Part shown: positions 40,329 to 45,083 of the stretch, piece after piece
Position numbering within the stretch: position 1 is the first letter of the stretch
Layout of the letters: every line of letters starts with the position of its first letter
Assembly: GCA_003670745.1 (NCBI GenBank)
Contig: QWQR01000005.1
Location: forward strand, 1 to 45,083
From: Chloroflexota bacterium
Lineage (GTDB): Bacteria; Chloroflexota; Limnocylindria; Limnocylindrales; Limnocylindraceae
Reading direction: 5' to 3'
Length of the DNA: 45,083 nt
Notes under the pieces: generated by a model
Database searches by the model: none
The model's input: the letters and a program-made list of their open reading frames with translations, nothing else
Told to the model about the DNA's origin: nothing
Made by a program: the position numbers and the translations under genes

Positions 40329-41737
40329 CGCGTAGCGGCGAGAAGCCCCTCTGGTACCGCTGGGAGCGGCTCCGGTGTCAACGGAACATACCGATCAACG
40401 ATCTGCCGTGATCCCGCCACGCCGAGGCGACCGAAGAGGGTTGCGAGCCGCTCGCGCTGCGAGGCGAGGATCTCCTCCTTGCGCGGGATCTCCCAGAGCG
40501 CACGCTTGAACGGTCCGAGCGCCTTCTTGCGGGTGCGATAGAGGAACTGCTCCTCGGTATCGCCAGCCTTCGCCTCGTCGGCGGCGTTCGCGTGGAGCCA
40601 CGCGCTGATCTCGCTGCGCAGTTCTGCGGGGAAGGCGGGGTGATCGTAGAGCGCGTTCTGGAATCCGGTCGCGAGATGAATCTCCGCGGTGCCGACCTCG
40701 GGGAAGCGCCCGAAGAGTTCGTCGGGGAGCGTCGAGGCGCCGTGTTGCACCGCGCCGGCGAGGCCACGCTCGCGCGCCAGCGCGCCGAGCGACTCCAGCA
40801 CGCCAAAGTCGAGCGCTACAGTCGCGACGCCGCCGCCCGGGAGCGGCACGCCGCCATGGCTCGTTCCGGTTTGCACCGAGACCTTGCGAAGTCCGCGCGC
40901 CCCTGGCCGCAGGCGCTCGAGTGCGACGGCGAAGCCATCGAGATACGCGGCGAGCTCCTCAACGGTCGAGTTGCTCTTCCCCACCTCGCCGATCTCGCCA
41001 CCGACGCTGATCTCAATCCCCGCAGGCTCTAGCTCGCGAATCAGTGCGGCAACTTCGGCACTCCGCTCCACGTTCACGCGCTGCTGCTCTGCGATCGTCG
41101 GCAGCGAGAGGTCGACGAGCGTCGAGGCGTCGATGTCAATGTTGCGGTAGCCAGCGTCAACGGCGAGCCTGCAGGCGCGCGCGATCTCGCCGGCGACACC
41201 ATCGGGATCCTTGGCGTACTTTGCAGCAACGAACTGGTAGTGGTCGCCTTGAATGAAGAGCGGGCCGCGCCACCCTGCAGCGATCGCGCCGCAGAAGATG
41301 CTCGTCGCGTAGTCAGCGGGACGCTGGAAGGTGTAGGTCTGCTCGGAGCGGGCGAGCTCAAAGATCAACGCCGCGCCGTCAATTGACGCCGCAAGCTCGA
41401 GCGCGGTGCGGCTCATGTCAAAGACCTGAGAGCGAAGGTTCAGGGCGGGGACGGTGAGACCCTCGTAGCCTCCACTCGCACGTGCGGCGTAGAGGGGGGC
41501 GATGCTGGCGCTCTCAATCCCCGCCACCTTCGCTGCGGCGCGGGCGAGCCACTGCGCCGCGGCGACGACGTCGCTCTCCACGGAGAAGGCGGCGCTCCAG
41601 GCGATGATCGCAGCCCCCTCGCTGCGCAGGCGCGCGGCGTCGACGATCTCAACGCGCGGCGTGGCGTCAGCGACGAGCCGAAGCGACGGGGCGAGGAGCT
41701 GCAGCAGCGCGGCGGGAGAGGTGGCGATGCTGCTCAT
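40325..41737 (-). CDS. class II fructose-bisphosphate aldolase-like protein
   Basis: FIQGDHYQF, GYRNIDIDAST, GGEIGEVGKSNSTVEEL, VQTGTSHGGVPLPGG, VQHGASTLPDELF. Confidence 0.78.
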   Translation of the reverse strand: MSSIATSPAALLQLLAPSLRLVADATPRVEIVDAARLRSEGAAIIAWSAAFSVESDVVAAAQWLARAAAKVAGIESASIAPLYAARASGGYEGLTVPALNLRSQVFDMSRTALELAASIDGAALIFELARSEQTYTFQRPADYATSIFCGAIAAGWRGPLFIQGDHYQFVAAKYAKDPDGVAGEIARACRLAVDAGYRNIDIDASTLVDLSLPTIAEQQRVNVERSAEVAALIRELEPAGIEISVGGEIGEVGKSNSTVEELAAYLDGFAVALERLRPGARGLRKVSVQTGTSHGGVPLPGGGVATVALDFGVLESLGALARERGLAGAVQHGASTLPDELFGRFPEVGTAEIHLATGFQNALYDHPAFPAELRSEISAWLHANAADEAKAGDTEEQFLYRTRKKALGPFKRALWEIPRKEEILASQRERLATLFGRLGVAGSRQIVDRYVPLTPEPLPAVPEGLLAATR

Positions 41738-41760
41738 GCGATTGACCTCATGCGACGATC

Positions 41761-42564
41761 TTATGCCCCTGCGCCGTTTTCCCCGCTGCCAGTTTCTCCG
41801 CTGCCGGGGTGGCCGAGGAGTTGCTCGCGCTCCGCGAGCAGTGCGGCATAGGCCTCGTGTCGAGATCCCGTCCGCGCGGCGAGATCAGGGACGGCCGCCC
41901 AGGCGAAGTCGTCCCAGTCAGCGCTCCGCTGGTTCCACGCAGCAAGGAGCGTCGGCGGGCGTCGCGCGGTCACCGCGGGGTCTGGCGCATGCAACAGGTA
42001 GGCGCTCACGACGCGTCCGTTCGGTGTCGCCCCGCTCGCCGCCGTGCTACCCGCCGCGTCGACGAAGAGCACCACGCCGAGGCGCAGCAGATCGTCCTCT
42101 GGGATGCGGTACGGCGTGACCCGCAGCGCATCACGGAGCGCCGCGAAGTCTGGAGCGACGGCGGTGGCGATCAGTTGGTAGCCGCGCACGAGCGAGCGAA
42201 TGAGCGCGCGCGCAACGACCGGGTCGAGCCCTTCAAGGAGTGCACGAGCGCGAAGGCGCGTGCTTCGCGGCGATCGTGGCGCCACCCCTGCCCCCTCGAT
42301 CGTGCATCCGACCCCCGCCGGATCGGCGAGCCAGGTGAATCGCTCGCCGTCGGCGATCTCGATCTCACTCACCCCCTCTGCGAGCGGTGTTGCGGCGGCG
42401 AATGCGTCAGCGATGCGCTCTCGTGTTGCATGGTCTGCGCTGCCGGCAACGATCAGTGGAACACGCGCCACGACGAGGATGGAAACGTGCGCCACCAGGC
42501 TTGGCGCAGCGATCCCATCGCTGATCAGTTGCTTCAGCCCCTCCGGCGCTCCGCCGCTTGGCAT
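41761..42564 (-). CDS. hypothetical protein, possibly a degenerate secretion-type ATPase-like domain
   Basis: Start overlaps the MBL gene stop. VARVPLIVAGSADHATRERIADAF sits where a P-loop would be; ALIRSLVRGYQLIATAVAPDFAALRDALR...DDLLRLGVVLFVD. Confidence 0.5.
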   Translation of the reverse strand: MPSGGAPEGLKQLISDGIAAPSLVAHVSILVVARVPLIVAGSADHATRERIADAFAAATPLAEGVSEIEIADGERFTWLADPAGVGCTIEGAGVAPRSPRSTRLRARALLEGLDPVVARALIRSLVRGYQLIATAVAPDFAALRDALRVTPYRIPEDDLLRLGVVLFVDAAGSTAASGATPNGRVVSAYLLHAPDPAVTARRPPTLLAAWNQRSADWDDFAWAAVPDLAARTGSRHEAYAALLAEREQLLGHPGSGETGSGENGAGA

Positions 42565-43232
42565 TAGCGCGCCGCCGCGAGCGAACCGACGCGCGCCGCT
42601 GATGCGATCCAGTCGCGCTCGTCGCCGATCGTTGTGCTGCGCCCGTGACCAGGTACGACGCGCATCTCTGGCGGGAGTGCGGCTAGTCGCTGTAGTGAGG
42701 CGAGCATGGCGACATCATCGCCGCCAGGAAGATCGGTGCGCCCCCATGCCCCACGAAAGAGCGTGTCGCCGCTGTACAAGATGCCGGCGCGCACGTCGAC
42801 GAGCGAGATCGACCCCTCGGTGTGGCCGGGGGTATGCAGCACCTCGAGATCGATTGAGCCTGCGCGAATGTGATCCCCCTCGACCAGGTCGCGTGTTGGG
42901 ATCACCGACGGGATCGGAAAGGGCGCCGCCATCGGCTGCGGGTCGACGAGGCGATGACGGTCGAGTGGATGCACGCCGATCTCAAGCTCTCGACTCTCGC
43001 TCGTGCGCACGTGATCGACCAGCGCAGCGAGCTCTCCGGTGTGGTCCCAGTGTCCGTGGGTCGAGAGGGCGAGCACCAGCCGCCAGCTCTGCGCAGCAAG
43101 GTGCGCGCTGATCTCGGCGAGCGATGGGATCGCAGGATCAACGACGATCGCCTCACGACGCTCCACATCGCCGATGAGCACCACGTTCGTGCGCAGCGGG
43201 CCGATGGCAAGGACGATCGGCTCGGCGCTCAT
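42564..43232 (-). CDS. MBL-fold metallo-hydrolase (glyoxalase II-like)
   Basis: STHGHWDHTGEL, HTPGHTEGSISL, YSGDTLFRGAWGRTDLPGGD, PGHGRSTTIGDE. Confidence 0.92.
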   Translation of the reverse strand: MSAEPIVLAIGPLRTNVVLIGDVERREAIVVDPAIPSLAEISAHLAAQSWRLVLALSTHGHWDHTGELAALVDHVRTSESRELEIGVHPLDRHRLVDPQPMAAPFPIPSVIPTRDLVEGDHIRAGSIDLEVLHTPGHTEGSISLVDVRAGILYSGDTLFRGAWGRTDLPGGDDVAMLASLQRLAALPPEMRVVPGHGRSTTIGDERDWIASAARVGSLAAAR

Positions 43233-44062
43233 CGTGAGCGTCGCTCGCTCAGCAGCTGGGCGGCGGGGCTCACCGCGCGTGGATCTAGGTTGGCGCGACG
43301 CGTTACGCCATCGGCGGCGGTGAGTTCCATGATCCTACTGAGCGCATCGATGCGCGCAGCAGCATCGGCGGCATCAACAACGCCACCCTCGCCGCTCGCG
43401 CCGTTGCGACGCGAGAGGCCCGCAACGCCGACACGATCGCCACCGCGTCCGCCGAGCGACGCTGCGTAGCCGATCGCCCAGAGGAGCACCTCGGGGCCCT
43501 CTGGCGCTGCGCCACCAGGTGGCGGAATGAGACCGAGCAGGAGCCCCCGCGTGCCAGGCCACGTTGCAGCAGCGCGCCAGGAGTCGGGATCGCCGATCGG
43601 GTCGATCGCCAGACTCTCCGCTGCAAGGCTCCCCCACTCGGCGGCGGAGAGCGGCGCAAGCGCGCCGTCGATCGCGATGATCATGCGATGGGCTCCGCTC
43701 AACGCATCGAGCGACGTGGCCAGACGCGCGAGGAGCTTGCTCCGGCGCTCCGCACCACCAGGAGCCACGTCGTGCATCTGCGCATCGCCGAGCGCGGCGC
43801 AACGGATCGCGACGATCTCTGGAGCAAGGTCGCGCACCGCGCCAACATCACGACCACTCACCGTGCCGGCCTGCCCGCCGTCGTCAGCACCATCGGCACC
43901 GTCGGCACTCACGATGAGGCCGACCTGCAGGCCAGCGGCGCGGGCGACGCGGCCCTCTTCAAGATCGGTGGTGAGAAACGGTCCGCCGAGGCGCTGCAGC
44001 AGCGCGATGCGCGCCTCGATAGTTGGTGCGTACTCCCGAGAGTCGAAGAGCGTCGCGAACAC
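43229..44062 (-). CDS. hypothetical protein
   Basis: Coding-like ORF with 4-nt overlap into the MBL gene; GTG 44062 start (FATLFDSREYAPTIEARIALLQRLGGPF). No family firmly recognised. Confidence 0.6.
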   Translation of the reverse strand: MFATLFDSREYAPTIEARIALLQRLGGPFLTTDLEEGRVARAAGLQVGLIVSADGADGADDGGQAGTVSGRDVGAVRDLAPEIVAIRCAALGDAQMHDVAPGGAERRSKLLARLATSLDALSGAHRMIIAIDGALAPLSAAEWGSLAAESLAIDPIGDPDSWRAAATWPGTRGLLLGLIPPPGGAAPEGPEVLLWAIGYAASLGGRGGDRVGVAGLSRRNGASGEGGVVDAADAAARIDALSRIMELTAADGVTRRANLDPRAVSPAAQLLSERRSR

Positions 44063-44076
44063 GCTAGTGGCGGGCG

Positions 44077-45083
44077 CTAGATCGGGAGCGTCGCGCGCAG
44101 CTGGGCGAGCGCCGGCCAGGAGAGGAAGGTGACGACGAGGATCGCAGCAACGCCGGCGACGATCAGCCCTTCTCGAACCCCGGCGATCGTGGGGGCGCCG
44201 CCCCAGCGGCGGCGCAGCGACTCCGCGCGCGTCGGTGCGATCGTTACGCCAAGGAGCAGGCCGCAGATCAATCCGCCGACGTGTGCAGCGTTGTCGATCC
44301 CGCCACCCGCGAGGTTTAAGCCGAATCCGAGCAGCAGGTTGATCACGATCAGCCCACCGATCTGCCCGAGCGCGGCGCGTGCGCCACGCTCTACGAGCGG
44401 TCGATGCGCCCACTCTGCGCCGAGCGCGACGCCGAAGAGGGCGAAGACCCCGCCAGATGCGCCGACCGACCAGATCGTTGGGAGCCAGATCGCGCTCGCC
44501 AACGATGCGGCGACCACACCAATCCCATACCAAAGGAGGAGTCGCCCAACACCGTAGAGGCGAAAGACGAGCTTCGCGCCAAGATCGAGGGCGAAGAGGT
44601 TGAAGAGCAGATGTACCGCAGTCCCTTGGATCGCGCCGACCCCCGCCTTGAGCGGTGAGCCGTGCACGAGCGCCACCGTAAGGAGGCGCCACGGTTCGGC
44701 GGAGAGGATGTCGTTGCCGCTGTTGACCTTAATGAGCGCGAGGCTGATCCAAAGGTCTGTCCAAAAGAATGCGGCCACGGAGACGGCGGCGGTGACGAGC
44801 AGCATGACGCGAACGACCCAGGCGTAGCGATCCCCGCCACGCGAGCGCGAGAAGGCGGCCTGTACAGTGCGTTCGCTCCCGCCGGTCTCCTGCGTCAACC
44901 AACCGATGCGCGTGGCGATCTGGGCGCGCGTGCCAGCGGCGGGGGCATGACGCTCAGCGGCGCGATACACGTCGATCGCCGCCTCAAGGTCGCCGCTATT
45001 CACCAGGGCGGTGGCGAGTCGACGCAGCGCCTGGAAGCGCAGCTCACGATCGCTCGCTGCGGCTGCGCGCTGCAGGAGCGCAA
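44077..45083 (-). CDS. rhomboid family intramembrane serine protease with helical/TPR-like N-terminus (5' end beyond the window)
   Basis: Multi-TM; HLLFNLFALDLGAKLVFRLYG, SVGASGGVFALFG catalytic Ser, NAAHVGGLICG catalytic His. The frame stays open upstream of 45003 (ALLQRAAAASDRELRFQALRRLATALVNSGDL...). Confidence 0.9.
   Translation of the reverse strand, partial: ALLQRAAAASDRELRFQALRRLATALVNSGDLEAAIDVYRAAERHAPAAGTRAQIATRIGWLTQETGGSERTVQAAFSRSRGGDRYAWVVRVMLLVTAAVSVAAFFWTDLWISLALIKVNSGNDILSAEPWRLLTVALVHGSPLKAGVGAIQGTAVHLLFNLFALDLGAKLVFRLYGVGRLLLWYGIGVVAASLASAIWLPTIWSVGASGGVFALFGVALGAEWAHRPLVERGARAALGQIGGLIVINLLLGFGLNLAGGGIDNAAHVGGLICGLLLGVTIAPTRAESLRRRWGGAPTIAGVREGLIVAGVAAILVVTFLSWPALAQLRATLPI

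Noticed and set aside
1-45083. CRISPR arrays, transposons, retrons, toxin-antitoxin or other defence systems
   Set aside because: No regularly spaced repeats, transposase, reverse transcriptase or recognisable TA/defence proteins. The helicase-nuclease and Clp/Lon-type proteins are adequately explained as housekeeping.

Overview
This is a 45-kb, high-GC, densely packed chromosomal window. Gene content and order look like an uncultured Chloroflexota-type bacterium (inference only). Genes are mostly housekeeping or metabolic. I found no CRISPR array, rRNA, transposase, integrase or phage module. Main blocks are: (i) ftsH (cut by the left edge), tRNA-Met(CAT) and a LMW-PTP; (ii) a nucleoside uptake and catabolism locus with two tandem nucleoside hydrolases, a BMP-type ABC nucleoside transporter, adenosine deaminase, deoC and a pair of ALDH-fold genes, the second of which lacks the catalytic-Cys region; (iii) a PatD-like ALDH, an FtsB/DivIC-like protein, MTA/SAH nucleosidase, murI, a methyltransferase, an agmatinase-family enzyme, and a UvrD-like helicase fused to a PD-(D/E)XK/Fe-S nuclease; (iv) a D-2-hydroxyacid dehydrogenase, then tRNA-Leu(TAG)-tig-clpP-clpX-valS-fmdB-like on the minus strand; (v) a holin-X-like protein and an Mrp ATPase; (vi) a polyamine ABC operon (potABCD) ending in a class III aminotransferase; (vii) a class II aldolase, an MBL hydrolase and a rhomboid protease running off the right edge. 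The best second-look items are a candidate split ALDH16-type enzyme, an ORF whose last seven codons (including the stop) are the 5' end of tRNA-Leu, a perfect 15-bp GGAA-tetraloop hairpin inside the nucleoside ABC operon, and three convergent gene pairs that share a CTAG double stop. I did not find clear evidence of a wholly new multi-gene system.
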